Of a stretch of DNA of 64,000 nt, positions 17,608 through 26,059 are shown in pieces. Position 1 is the first letter of the stretch; every line of letters starts with the position of its first letter. Source of the stretch: Kitasatospora sp. MAA19 (GTDB lineage: Bacteria; Actinomycetota; Actinomycetes; Streptomycetales; Streptomycetaceae). The notes under the pieces are model-generated. The model ran no database searches, was not told where the DNA came from, and was given only the letters and a program-made list of their open reading frames with translations. The stretch covers positions 124,001-188,000 of the forward strand of contig NZ_JARXYZ010000013.1 in the NCBI RefSeq assembly GCF_029894125.1. The letters run 5' to 3'. The translations under genes were made by a program, and so were the position numbers.

Positions 17608-17853
17608 GGCCCACCGCTTTCGTTCCCAGGCCACGCGCCGTACGCGCCCTTCCAGGTTAGGCCGCTCCCCCGCCCCGCGCGCAGCCTGCCGCCCAGGAAC
17701 CTCCCGGGGCTCGGAAAACCCGCTTGGCCCCCGACCTGGCCCGGGCACGGTGCGGGCAGCCGGCCTGCGCCGGCTCGGGGAAGGCTGGGTGAGCCCGGCG
17801 TCGCGGACCCGGCAGGATCCGCCGGACCGGCCCGAGCGAGGGCCTGTCCGGCC

Positions 17854-18453
17854 CTACCCCTCGTCCGGGTCGGTGGCGAGGCGGGCGTGGAGGTGTTCGT
17901 CGACGTAGTCGCCGTCGACGTGGCGGTAGGAGGCCCGCAGGGTGCCCTCGTACGGGAAGCCGCTGCGGACGGCGACCCGGCAGGAGGCGTCGTTGTCGAC
18001 GTCGTGGCAGAGCTCGATGCGGCGGGCGTCGGCGGTGGTGACGCCCCAGCGGGTGACGGCGACGGTGGCGCGGGTGGCGATGCCCCGGCCCCGGGCGGTG
18101 CGGAGCAGCCAGTAGCCGACCGTGGCGAGGCCGTCCGCCTGGTTGGTCCAGAGCAGGGCGACGTTGCCGAGGAGGGTTCCGTCGGCGGCGTCGGTGATCG
18201 CGAAGGCCGCCGTGGTCCCGTCGGCCCAGCCGGTGTCGCAGCGGTCGAGGTAGGCCTCGGCGGCGGCGGGGTCGGCGGCGCGCAAGGGGTTCCAGCGGGC
18301 GATCTCCCGGTCCGCCGAGGCCGCCGTCAGGGCGGGGACGGTGCCGCCGGGCAGGTCGAGGGCCCTCCCCCAGGGGCGCAGCAGGACGTCGCCCAGGTCG
18401 AGGGTGGCGGGGTGGAAGACGCGCCGGTCGGTGGAGGTCTCGGTGGCACTCAT
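17854..18453 (-). CDS. GNAT-family N-acetyltransferase (RimJ/RimL-like)
   Basis: 199 aa from ATG 18453. The acetyl-CoA loop is seen in LLRTARGRGIATRATVAV, after the beta-strand pair GNVALLWTNQADGLATVGYW, and the C-terminal RVAVRSGFPYEGTLRASYR matches N-terminal protein acetyltransferases of the RimJ/L group. The acceptor is unknown. Single gene. Confidence 0.85.
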   Translation of the reverse strand: MSATETSTDRRVFHPATLDLGDVLLRPWGRALDLPGGTVPALTAASADREIARWNPLRAADPAAAEAYLDRCDTGWADGTTAAFAITDAADGTLLGNVALLWTNQADGLATVGYWLLRTARGRGIATRATVAVTRWGVTTADARRIELCHDVDNDASCRVAVRSGFPYEGTLRASYRHVDGDYVDEHLHARLATDPDEG

Positions 18454-18544
18454 CCGGCCTTCGTACCCCGCCTGCTCCGGCGCCCGCCAGCGAATTTTCC
18501 CCGCGCGGGAGGACCCCGACCCGAGCGGACCGGCCCCGACGCCG

Positions 18545-19867
18545 TCACCGCCCCGGCGCGACCCGCCCGACCAGGTGGAGCAGCCGGTCCAGGGCGTCCT
18601 TGGAGTTGGGTTCGGTGAGGTTGACCATCAGCCGGAACGCCACCTTCAGCAGCGCCGGGTGCCCGAGCCCCACGGCGCCGGCGGCGCCGAGCAGCCGGGG
18701 CCGGCCGAGCAGGTCGGCGGCGAGGCGGCCGAGCGCGAAGTAGCCGGCGTAGGCGGAGCGCAGGGCCTGCGGGTAGGCGGCCAGGGCGAGTTCGCGACCC
18801 CGGTCGGTCCGGCGGGCGAGGGCTTGGACGATGGTCTCGGCGGCGTAGCGGCCGGACTCCATGGCGTAGGCGATGCCCTCGCCGGTGCCCGGGCTGACCG
18901 TGCCGCCGGCGTCGCCGATGAGCAACAGGCCGTCGGCGTAGTGGGGTCGGCGGTTGAGGCCCATGGGCAGGGCGGAGCCGCGGACGGGTTCGGTGACGGC
19001 GTCGGGGCTGTAGCCGTACCCCGGCGGCAGGCCCTCGCACCAGCGGCGGAGCAGGTCCCGCCAGTCGAGGTCGATGTCGGCGGTGTCGAGGACGCCGAGG
19101 CCGACGTTGGCGGTGCCGTCGCCCATGCCGAACACCCAGGCGTAGCCGGGCAGTAGACGCCGGGCGGGGTCGGTCGGGTCGCGCAGGTCGAGCCAGGCCT
19201 CCAGGTAGCGGTCCTCGTGCCGGGGGGTGGTGAAGTAGGTGCGGTAGGCGACGCCCATGGCGCGGTCGGTGCGGCGGTAGCGCTTCATCGCGACGGAGAG
19301 GCGGGTGGAGTTGCCGTCGGCGGCGACGACGACCGGTGCCCGGTAGCTGACGGGTCGGCGCTCGTCGCCGAGTTTCGCGGTGACGCCGGTGATCCGGCCG
19401 GTCCGCTCGTCCACCAACGGGCCTGCCACGTTGGCCCGTTCGACCAGTCGGGCGCCGGCCGAGGCGGCCCGGCGGGCGAGCAGTTCGTCGAAGTCGGCGC
19501 GCCGCCGGACGAGTCCGTAGCCGGGGAAGGCCGACAGCTCGGGCCAGTCGAACTCCAGCACGCGCCGGCCGGAGATCAGCCGCAGCCCCTGGTTGTGCAG
19601 CCAGCCGGCCTGTTCGGAGACGTCGATGCCGAGGTCGGTCAACTGCTTGACGGCGCGCGGGGTGAGGCCGTCCCCGCAGACCTTCTCGCGCGGGAACGCG
19701 GACTTCTCCAGCAGCAGGACGTCCAGGCCGGTGCGGGCGAGGTGGTAGGCGGCGGTGGAGCCGGCCGGGCCGGCGCCGACCACGATGACGTCGGCGCTCT
19801 CCTCGGGCCGGGCGGGCCGGGGGGCCCGGTCGCCGTCTGCGGGCACCTGCTGCTCTGGGCCGGGCAT
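18545..19867 (-). CDS. Geranylgeranyl reductase family flavoprotein
   Basis: 440 aa from ATG 19867 (GGGAG at 6 nt). FAD-binding Rossmann motif VIVVGAGPAGSTAAYHLA at about 28-45, the family motif CGDGLTPRAV, and the second FAD motif LLLIGDAGGTVSPGTGEGIAYAMESG. These are typical of enzymes that saturate isoprenoid chains of menaquinone or membrane lipids. No isoprenoid pathway genes adjoin it here, so the substrate (menaquinone or polyprenyl chain) is inferred from the family only. Confidence 0.85.
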   Translation of the reverse strand: MPGPEQQVPADGDRAPRPARPEESADVIVVGAGPAGSTAAYHLARTGLDVLLLEKSAFPREKVCGDGLTPRAVKQLTDLGIDVSEQAGWLHNQGLRLISGRRVLEFDWPELSAFPGYGLVRRRADFDELLARRAASAGARLVERANVAGPLVDERTGRITGVTAKLGDERRPVSYRAPVVVAADGNSTRLSVAMKRYRRTDRAMGVAYRTYFTTPRHEDRYLEAWLDLRDPTDPARRLLPGYAWVFGMGDGTANVGLGVLDTADIDLDWRDLLRRWCEGLPPGYGYSPDAVTEPVRGSALPMGLNRRPHYADGLLLIGDAGGTVSPGTGEGIAYAMESGRYAAETIVQALARRTDRGRELALAAYPQALRSAYAGYFALGRLAADLLGRPRLLGAAGAVGLGHPALLKVAFRLMVNLTEPNSKDALDRLLHLVGRVAPGR

Positions 19868-20096
19868 CACGCACTCCCACGGGTCGGATCGGCTGCGAGC
19901 CCGCCGGAGCCGGGAGGGCCCGGACGGACTCGAACTGACACGGACTGACACGGACGGGTTCCTGCGGACCCGCCGAACTGGGCCGTCCGAGACGGACGAT
20001 AGAGAACCACGGTGCCCGCCCGCCGCCCCGACACGCGGGCCCGTCCCGATGACCGGTCAATACCGGCCACCGGGGCGGGCGCCGGGCGCCGCCGGG

Positions 20097-20318
20097 TCAG
20101 AGCCCGCCGTTGACCACCGCGCTGGAGACGGCGCCCGGGCCGACGTTCCACTTGGCGAGGATCGTGTCGTACGTACCGCCGCGGATCACCTGGTCGAGGG
20201 CCTTGGAGATCACGTCCCGCAGGTCTGGTACGTCCTTGGCGACGGTGATGCCGTACGGCCCGGACTGCAGGAAGTGGGTGTTGGCGAGCTGGAACCGGCC
20301 GGCCCGCTCCGGGGTCAT
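20097..20318 (-). pseudogene. C-terminal remnant of an amino-acid-type ABC solute-binding protein
   Basis: About 74 codons match the end of family 3 periplasmic binding proteins: FQLANTHF, GPYGITVAKD, ISKALDQVIRGGTYDTILAKWNVG. The signal peptide, lobe I and most of lobe II are missing; upstream the frame runs into unrelated Pro/Arg-rich sequence. No permease or ATPase gene adjoins. Most likely a deletion remnant. Confidence 0.75.
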
Positions 20319-20511
20319 GGCTGCCGGGGTACGCAGCGCGGACCTCGTCGCCGTGTGCCCGGATCGGGCCGCCCAGGGGTACGGGGGCGGCCGGTCGGCG
20401 GAGGTCCGCCGTCGGGGGCGGTCGGGGGACATCCTCGCACCCCGCGCCGCGGGGCCGGTCGGCGGGCCGTGCGTCGACGCGTGGCGACCGGGAACCGCTT
20501 CGGGAACCAGA

Positions 20512-20551
20512 GAGCCCCTGTCCTCGACGGCACCGTCGAGGACAGGGGCTC
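20512..20551 (-). terminator. Terminator of the antiporter gene
   Basis: An 18-bp perfect stem, GAGCCCCTGTCCTCGACG with its complement, closed by a GCAC loop, 42 bp past the antiporter stop. Confidence 0.85.
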
Positions 20552-20592
20552 CCGCAGCCTGCTACGGCCGGAACGCCGTCACGGGTTCACCG

Positions 20593-21693
20593 TCAGGGGT
20601 TCACCGCCAGCACCACGTATGCGGCCAGGACCGCGAGGTGCACCGCGCCCTGCAGCGGGGTGGCCCGGCGCGGGATGACCGTCAGGGTGCCGAGCACGAT
20701 GGTCAGGGTCAGCAGCACCATGTGCGCCGGGTCGAGGCCGAGGACGAGCGGGCCGGAGAGCCAGGTGGAGGCGATGGCGACGGCCGGAATGGTCAGGCCG
20801 ATGCTGGCGAGCGCCGAGCCGAGGGCCAGGTTGAGGCTGGTCTGCACCCGGTTGCGCAGGGCCGCGCGCAGCGCCGCGATGGTCTCCGGCAGCAGGACGA
20901 GCATGGCGATCACCACGCCGACGACGGAGGCCGGCAGTCCGGCCTCGTCCACCGCGGACTCGATGGTCGGCGAGACGCCCTTGGCGAGGCCGACCACCGA
21001 GACCAGGGCCACGCCGAGCAGCAGCAGGCTGAGCCAGGCGGCCTTGGCGGTCGGCGGCTCGGCGTGCTCCTCCTCGATGAACCCTCGGCCCTCGACGGTG
21101 ACCGACAGGAAGTAGTCCCGGTGCCGGAAGGTCAGGGTGGCCACGAACAGCCCGTACAGCACGAGCGAGGCGGTGGCCGCGAAGACGAGCTGGGTGGTGG
21201 AGAACTGCGGGCCCGGGGAGCTGGTGGTGAAGGTCGGCAGCACCAGGCTGAGGGTGGCGAGGGTGCCGATGCAGGCGAGCGCGGCGCCGGTGCCCTCGGC
21301 GTTGAAGTCGGCCGTCCGGTACTTGATCGCGGTGACGAGGATGGACAGGCCGAGGATGCCGTTGCAGGTGATCATCACGGCGGCGAACACCGTGTCCCGG
21401 GCCAGGGTCGCGGACTTGCTGCCGCCGTCGATCATCAGCGTCACGATCAGGGCGACCTCGATCACGGTGACCGCCACCGCGAGCACGAGCGATCCGAAGG
21501 GCTCTCCGACGCGGTGCGCGATCACCTCGGCGTGGTGCACGGCGGCGAGCACGGCGCCGGCCAGGAAGCAGGCGACGATGCCCACCACCCACCCCGGCAG
21601 GTCCCGGTGCCAGGTCAGGGCGAGGACGACGAACGACACCACCGGAACGACGACGGTCCATTGCGCGGTGGCCGCGCGGAGCTTCGTGATCAT
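20593..21693 (-). CDS. chaA: Calcium/proton (cation) antiporter, ChaA type
   Basis: 366 aa from ATG 21693 (ATG 21705 would add four residues). About eleven hydrophobic segments in two repeats, each with the conserved acidic motif of the CaCA superfamily: AVTVIEVALIVTLM near residue 80 and LVLLPETIAALRAAL near residue 265, separated by an acidic cytoplasmic loop (EEEHAEPP). It exports Ca2+ or Na+/K+ in exchange for protons. Monocistronic with a strong terminator. Confidence 0.85.
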   Translation of the reverse strand: MITKLRAATAQWTVVVPVVSFVVLALTWHRDLPGWVVGIVACFLAGAVLAAVHHAEVIAHRVGEPFGSLVLAVAVTVIEVALIVTLMIDGGSKSATLARDTVFAAVMITCNGILGLSILVTAIKYRTADFNAEGTGAALACIGTLATLSLVLPTFTTSSPGPQFSTTQLVFAATASLVLYGLFVATLTFRHRDYFLSVTVEGRGFIEEEHAEPPTAKAAWLSLLLLGVALVSVVGLAKGVSPTIESAVDEAGLPASVVGVVIAMLVLLPETIAALRAALRNRVQTSLNLALGSALASIGLTIPAVAIASTWLSGPLVLGLDPAHMVLLTLTIVLGTLTVIPRRATPLQGAVHLAVLAAYVVLAVNP

Positions 21694-21784
21694 GCGGCCG
21701 AGCATCCCAGACCGGGACCCGTCCACCCGGCTGCCCGCGCCGGGGTATGGACGGATCTGGCATAACTCATCCCGATATGGGCGT

Positions 21785-23377
21785 TCACCCACCGTAGTCG
21801 GCCAGATACCGAAGCACCTTGTCGACATGCGGGCGGATCCGCTCCGGGACGCCGCCGGCGTCCGCCACCGTCTTGTCACTGGTCCGGTAGGCGGCGGTGA
21901 CCAGGGCCGGCAGGTCGTGGGTGAAACCGCGGTGCTTGAGCTGCTGGTCAAGCCAGCAGACGTAGTTGCCCATCGCGGCGATCGCGTCGCCCGGGTCCAG
22001 GTAGGACGTGGGACCGTCGTGGGCGGCGGCCTTCGCCCAGGCCGCGAAGACGGCGGGCGTCCACATGGCGATGCCGTACTCGCCGGTGTCGGGATTGGCC
22101 GCGTTCGGGTCGAAGCCGCTCTCGGCCTTCAGCATGGCGGCCAGCAGCACCGGGGCGATCTCCGGCTCGGGGCAGCGCCGGGCGGCGTTCTCGATCACGC
22201 CCCGGTAGGCCACCGGGACGTCCGAGCCGGCCGGGATCGCACCGGGCAGCGGGGGCGCGGCCGGGCGGGCGGCCGACCCGACCGCACCCAGTCCCGCGCC
22301 GTCCGGCTCGGGAGTACCGGTCAGGGCGAGGACGGTGGCGGTGCAGGCCAGCAGACAGGCGCCGGCCCGCAGCGCCGCGCGCCGACGGCCGGGCGGACCG
22401 TCGGCGGCCCGGGCGACCAGCGCGGCGAGGTCGGTGCGGGTCCGCTCCTCCCGGCCGGGGGTCAGGCAGGCGGCGACCACGACCCGCCAGGGCCCGGGCA
22501 GCGTCTCGTCCAGCCGCAGCGGCGCCGCGCCGCGCGCGTAGGCCTGGGCGGCCAGCGAGCGGGCCCGGGCGGTGGCGCCGAGGAACGGGTGCAGACCGCC
22601 GGTGAGCAGTTGGTGGGCGATCACCCCGAAGGCCCAGATGTCGGCGCTGGGCCGCAGGACGACGCCGCGCGCCCCGGTGCGCTGGGACCACCACTCGGGC
22701 GGGACGTGGTCGGGCGAGCCGAGCGGCGGCGCGTAGGCGTGGGTGCCCTCCAGCTCGGCGGTGAGGCCGAAGTCCGCGATCTTGGCGGTGCCGTCGGGCA
22801 TCAGCAGGATGTTGGCCGGTTTGAGATCCCCGTGCACCCAGCCGACCCGGTGCATGTGGGTGAGCCCGGCGCAGACCTCGGTGAGCACGCGTTCGGCGCC
22901 GGGCACCGGGGCGCCGGGGCGGGCGGCGGCGAGCACGTCCTGGAGGCTGCGGGCGGCGCGTTCCATCACCAGGGCGACGGCGCCGTCCAGGCCGGGGGCG
23001 GCCGGATCGTCGACGACTGTCACCGCGAGGGTGCGGATCAGGTGGGGGTGGTCGGCGCGGCGGCTGAAGCGCATCTCGCTGCGGGCGATCTGGGCCATGG
23101 TCCGGCGCTGGCCCGGGCTGAGCCGGGCGGGGCTGAGCAGCTTGACGGCGGCCGGGGTGCCGTCGGGGCCTTCGGCCGCGTACACGCTGCCCCAGGCGCC
23201 CTCGCCGAGGAAGGCGCCGGTGCGGTAGCCCGCGAGCGAGTAGCCGGGCGGGACCTCGAACGGCCGCTCCGGCGGCTGGTCGGAGGGCTGATCGGGCTCC
23301 GGTGAGGTCCGGCCTGCCGCCGGCGGGGGCCGGTCCGGATCCGGCGGCCGGTCGTGCTCCGGGTCGGCGGGCCTCAC
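21785..23377 (-). CDS. Membrane Ser/Thr protein kinase with extracytoplasmic lytic-transglycosylase domain
   Basis: 530 aa. The start is GTG 23377, overlapping the stop of the FHA gene (GTGA); upstream reading is Pro/Arg filler. A Pro-rich head is followed by a protein kinase at about 45-330: G-loop GEGAWGSVY from residue 58, Lys79 in AAVKLL, catalytic HGDLKPAN with Asp184, and IADFGL with Asp202. One membrane segment (336-353) leads to an outside domain with the SLT-like motif MLKAESGFDPNAANPDTGEYGIAMW, catalytic Glu419. The enzyme would phosphorylate cytoplasmic proteins while its ectodomain binds or cleaves peptidoglycan. HRD is HGD here, so regulation may differ from RD kinases. Confidence 0.85.
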   Translation of the reverse strand: MRPADPEHDRPPDPDRPPPAAGRTSPEPDQPSDQPPERPFEVPPGYSLAGYRTGAFLGEGAWGSVYAAEGPDGTPAAVKLLSPARLSPGQRRTMAQIARSEMRFSRRADHPHLIRTLAVTVVDDPAAPGLDGAVALVMERAARSLQDVLAAARPGAPVPGAERVLTEVCAGLTHMHRVGWVHGDLKPANILLMPDGTAKIADFGLTAELEGTHAYAPPLGSPDHVPPEWWSQRTGARGVVLRPSADIWAFGVIAHQLLTGGLHPFLGATARARSLAAQAYARGAAPLRLDETLPGPWRVVVAACLTPGREERTRTDLAALVARAADGPPGRRRAALRAGACLLACTATVLALTGTPEPDGAGLGAVGSAARPAAPPLPGAIPAGSDVPVAYRGVIENAARRCPEPEIAPVLLAAMLKAESGFDPNAANPDTGEYGIAMWTPAVFAAWAKAAAHDGPTSYLDPGDAIAAMGNYVCWLDQQLKHRGFTHDLPALVTAAYRTSDKTVADAGGVPERIRPHVDKVLRYLADYGG

Positions 23378-24135
23378 GTTCGGGCGACCGGGCGCCGGGG
23401 CGGGAGCAGGGCCAGGTGCTCCTCCCGGACCAGGTCGAACTTCAGTGCCAGGGCGACGAGTTCCTCGCGCTTGCCCCCGCCCGGGCCGTCCTCGTACGGC
23501 TCGCGCAGCCGCAGTTTCGTCCACACCAGGTAGTCGATGTGGTAGTTGACCGCCGAGCGGGTCAGGCCGCGACAGGAGGGCAGGGCGCGCAGCCGGGCCA
23601 GCACGTCGGTGACGCCGGGGACGGCGGCGGCGGAGGGCGAGCGCAGCCGGGGCTCGCAGAGCGCGAGCAGCACCAGGAAGTACTTGGCGGTCGGGTCGAG
23701 GGCGAACGGGCTGACGGTGCGTTCGCCCTCGGCGCCGCCGGACCGGCCCTCCAGGTAGGCGTGTTGCGGGGCGAAGACCTTGAACGAGGCGGGTTCGCCG
23801 AGGGCCGGCAGCAGCACCCGGGAGAACTCGAACGGGACGGGCGCGCCGAGCCGCCCGGGCGCCACCTTGACGTACTCGCCCGCGCCCTCCAGGTTCTCCA
23901 CCACATAGGTGGCGGAGGTGCTGAAGTTGGAGAGCCGCCAGTAGTCCTCGGCGGCGGTGACCTCCCCCGCACGGCGGGACACGCCCTGGTCGGGCAGCGG
24001 GATGGGGACCGGCCGGCCCGGCTCGCCGCGTCCGAACACCGCAGCCTCACCGGGGCCCATCCGCAGCAGGCCGGGCGGTGCGCCGGACGCCACCACAGGC
24101 CCCCGGTCGGGCAGTTGCACGATGACCGTGTCCAC
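23374..24135 (-). CDS. FHA domain protein with C-terminal winged-helix region
   Basis: 253 aa from GTG 24135, preceded by GGAGGTG at 5 nt. Residues about 20-110 are FHA-like (VFGRGE, GVSRRAGEVTA, WRLSNFSTSATYVV), a phosphothreonine-binding fold. The C-terminal part has a helix-turn-helix-like segment (VTDVLARLRALPSC, LTRSAVNYHIDYLVWTKLRL). It overlaps the kinase gene by 4 bp, so it is probably the substrate or adaptor of that kinase and may pass the signal to DNA. Confidence 0.75.
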   Translation of the reverse strand: MDTVIVQLPDRGPVVASGAPPGLLRMGPGEAAVFGRGEPGRPVPIPLPDQGVSRRAGEVTAAEDYWRLSNFSTSATYVVENLEGAGEYVKVAPGRLGAPVPFEFSRVLLPALGEPASFKVFAPQHAYLEGRSGGAEGERTVSPFALDPTAKYFLVLLALCEPRLRSPSAAAVPGVTDVLARLRALPSCRGLTRSAVNYHIDYLVWTKLRLREPYEDGPGGGKREELVALALKFDLVREEHLALLPPRRPVART

Positions 24136-24450
24136 GCAGACACCTCCGCGGTTCGGGGTCGATGCTATCCGCCCGATTCGCCCCGACGGCAGTTCGCCAC
24201 CCGGACGAGTGAAGGAACGCGGCCAATCCGGACCGGGCCTCGCGGAGTTGCCGACCGCCGGACTGATCATCCGTCAGGCGCCCGCCTGACGCCCGCCGGA
24301 CGGGCCGCCGAACAACCGGAGCGGATGGTTGCACTACGTAATTGAACGATCACCATGAGTGTGACGCAACACACACTCGACATGTCCACGTTCTATGCAA
24401 GACTCATCTCAAGGAGTGAGATCCCCTTAATTTCCAAGGAGGTTCATATC
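24136..24450. other. Divergent intergenic region with AT-rich leader
   Basis: 315 bp. The right third (about 24325-24450) is much more AT-rich than the surroundings and is probably the promoter and leader of the small secreted-protein gene. A weak inverted repeat, ATCTC (24406-24410) with GAGAT (24418-24422), lies in the leader around a first AAGGAG. Nothing else is recognisable. Confidence 0.45.
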
Positions 24451-24858
24451 ATGCGCGCTCGGATCGCAGCTGTGATGATGGCAGTGGCAGGGATCGCAGG
24501 CCTGACGGCCGGACCGGCCACGGCGGCCGCGGCGACGACCGAGAACGACACGGCGACCTGCACCGCAGTGGTCAACACGCCGTGCATCTCCCACCAGCAC
24601 GACGGCGAGGGCGTCTTCGGCGTCGCCCAGGTCTCGGCCGACCCGGGCCAGTTGACGGTGGTCCGGGTCGAGGTCCGGACGCAGAAGGCCTGGGGCAGCC
24701 CGTGGGAGACGGTCGCCTCCGCCACCACCGTGCGACTCGGCTCCGCGAAGGCGGTCACCCCGCGCGTCATCACCACCGACCTGCGGATGATCTGCGCCAC
24801 CGCCGGCCCGGCGCTGGAGGCGACCCAGCGGGTCACCACCTGTACCAACCCGTTCTGA
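24451..24858 (+). CDS. Small secreted protein of unknown function
   Basis: 135 aa from ATG 24451, with a perfect AAGGAGG at 8 nt. Signal peptide residues 1 to about 28 (MRARIAAVMMAVAGIAGL, cleavage near ATA/AAA). The mature part of about 107 aa is beta-rich with four Cys (CTAVVNTPC near the start, ICATAG and TTCTNPF at the end), so two disulfides are plausible. The strong ribosome binding site and AT-rich leader suggest high expression. No family recognised; it stands alone before nagB. Confidence 0.8.
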   Translation: MRARIAAVMMAVAGIAGLTAGPATAAAATTENDTATCTAVVNTPCISHQHDGEGVFGVAQVSADPGQLTVVRVEVRTQKAWGSPWETVASATTVRLGSAKAVTPRVITTDLRMICATAGPALEATQRVTTCTNPF

Positions 24859-24884
24859 CCGACCGGGTTCCTCGACGAGCGTCG

Positions 24885-24938
24885 GGTCGTCAACGGCCAC
24901 CCGGTCGTCAACGGCCACCGGCTCGACAACGGCCACCG
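24885..24938. repeat. Three 18-bp tandem repeats
   Basis: Units GGTCGTCAACGGCCACCC, GGTCGTCAACGGCCACCG and GCTCGACAACGGCCACCG are contiguous, starting 27 bp after the secreted-protein stop. No open function is apparent. Confidence 0.85.
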
Positions 24939-24994
24939 GGCCGTCGCGGAACCTCACGGACCGGGTGAACCGGGGCGCCCGCGCCCCGGCTCCA

Positions 24995-25027
24995 GGGCCG
25001 GCCGCCACCGCACGTGGCGGCCGGCCC
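24995..25027 (+). terminator. Terminator between the secreted-protein gene and nagB
   Basis: GGGCCGGCCGCCAC and its complement give a 14-bp perfect stem with loop CGCAC. A smaller 9-bp hairpin (24970-24989) precedes it. Confidence 0.75.
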
Positions 25028-25143
25028 GTCGGCGTCCGTGCCCCCGCCGATCGGTGCCGGATCGGTGCCGGGCAGGCCGCCCGCAAGCCGGACGGACGGC
25101 GTTGACCAGGCCCGGGTGGACCTGGGGCACCCGTTCACGGCAA

Positions 25144-25177
25144 ACTGGTCTAGACCTCAAAGGAGGTCTAGACCAGA
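25144..25177. promoter_or_regulatory. Double DasR operator (two dre sites) of nagB
   Basis: Two copies of GGTCTAGACC are centred at 25151/25152 and 25169/25170, 18 bp apart; dre1 reads ACTGGTCTAGACCT and dre2 AGGTCTAGACCAGA. Together they form a larger perfect palindrome with 14-bp arms (25145-25158 and 25163-25176). The cores match the dre consensus closely. The 3' edge is 25 bp before the nagB start, so a bound repressor would block transcription. Confidence 0.9.
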
Positions 25178-25202
25178 AATCCGGCTAGAACGGTGGACCA
25201 GT

Positions 25203-25985
25203 ATGGAAATCGTGATCGTCCCTGACGCCTCAGCGGCCGGCGAACTCATCGCCGCGGCGATCACCGATCTGCTGTCCGGCAAGCCCGAGGCCCTGCTCGG
25301 CGTGGCGACCGGCTCGACCCCGCTGCCGATCTACCAGGCCCTCGCCGAGCGGGTCCGCGACGGCCGGCTCGACGCCCCCCGGGCGCGCATCTGCCAGCTC
25401 GACGAGTACGTCGGCCTGCCCGCCGGCCACCCCGAGTCCTACCGTTCGGTGGTGCTGCGCGAGGTCGTCGAACCGCTCGGCCTGACCGAGGACTCCTTCC
25501 TGGGCCCCGACGGCAACGCGACGGACATCGCCGCGGCGGCCGCCGCCTACGACCGCGCACTGGCCGCGGCCGGCGGCGTCGACCTCCAGCTGCTCGGCAT
25601 CGGCACCGACGGCCACATCGGCTTCAACGAGCCCTGCTCCTCGCTGGCCTCCCGCACCCGGATCAAGACGCTCACCCGGCAGACCCGCGAGGACAACGCC
25701 CGGTTCTTCGACAGCCTCGACGAGGTCCCGCACCACGTCATCACCCAGGGCATCGGGACCATCCTGGAGGCGCGGCACCTGGTCCTGCTCGCCACCGGCG
25801 AGGCCAAGGCCGAGGCCGTCGCCCTCGCCGTCGAGGGTCCGCTGTCCGCCGCCGTCCCCGCCTCGGCGCTGCAGCTCCACCCGCACGCCACCGTGGTGGT
25901 CGACGAGGCCGCCGCCTCCGGCCTCAGGCTCGCCGACTACTTCCGCGACACCTACGCCGCCAAGCCGGCCTGGCAGGGTCTCTGA
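25203..25985 (+). CDS. nagB: Glucosamine-6-phosphate deaminase
   Basis: 260 aa from ATG 25203 (GGTGGA at 5 nt). It converts glucosamine-6-phosphate to fructose-6-phosphate plus ammonia, the step that feeds amino sugars into glycolysis. Conserved residues are all present: GSTP at 37-40, the LDEY motif at 66-69 with catalytic Asp67, and GTDGHIGFNEP at 134-144 with His138 and Glu143. Length is typical. Glucosamine-6-phosphate is also the inducer that releases DasR, and the gene carries two DasR sites, so enzyme and regulator share one metabolite. Confidence 0.95.
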   Translation: MEIVIVPDASAAGELIAAAITDLLSGKPEALLGVATGSTPLPIYQALAERVRDGRLDAPRARICQLDEYVGLPAGHPESYRSVVLREVVEPLGLTEDSFLGPDGNATDIAAAAAAYDRALAAAGGVDLQLLGIGTDGHIGFNEPCSSLASRTRIKTLTRQTREDNARFFDSLDEVPHHVITQGIGTILEARHLVLLATGEAKAEAVALAVEGPLSAAVPASALQLHPHATVVVDEAAASGLRLADYFRDTYAAKPAWQGL

Positions 25986-25991
25986 GGTCCC

Positions 25992-26033
25992 CCGGGCCGG
26001 TACCGGAAGCGGTCGCTTCCGGTACCGGCCCGG
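25992..26033. terminator. Bidirectional terminator between nagB and the aminotransferase
   Basis: A perfect inverted repeat with 20-bp arms and only 2 nt between them (core GGTACCGGAAGCG), placed between two convergent genes 7 bp after the nagB stop. Confidence 0.85.
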
Positions 26034-26059
26034 ATGACGTCCCGGCCCCACCCCGACGG

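Larger units (their letters stand above)
24859..25202. other. Intergenic region before nagB
   Basis: 344 bp holding, in order, an 18-bp tandem repeat, two hairpins (24970-24989 and 24995-25027) and the double DasR operator of nagB. Confidence 0.7.
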
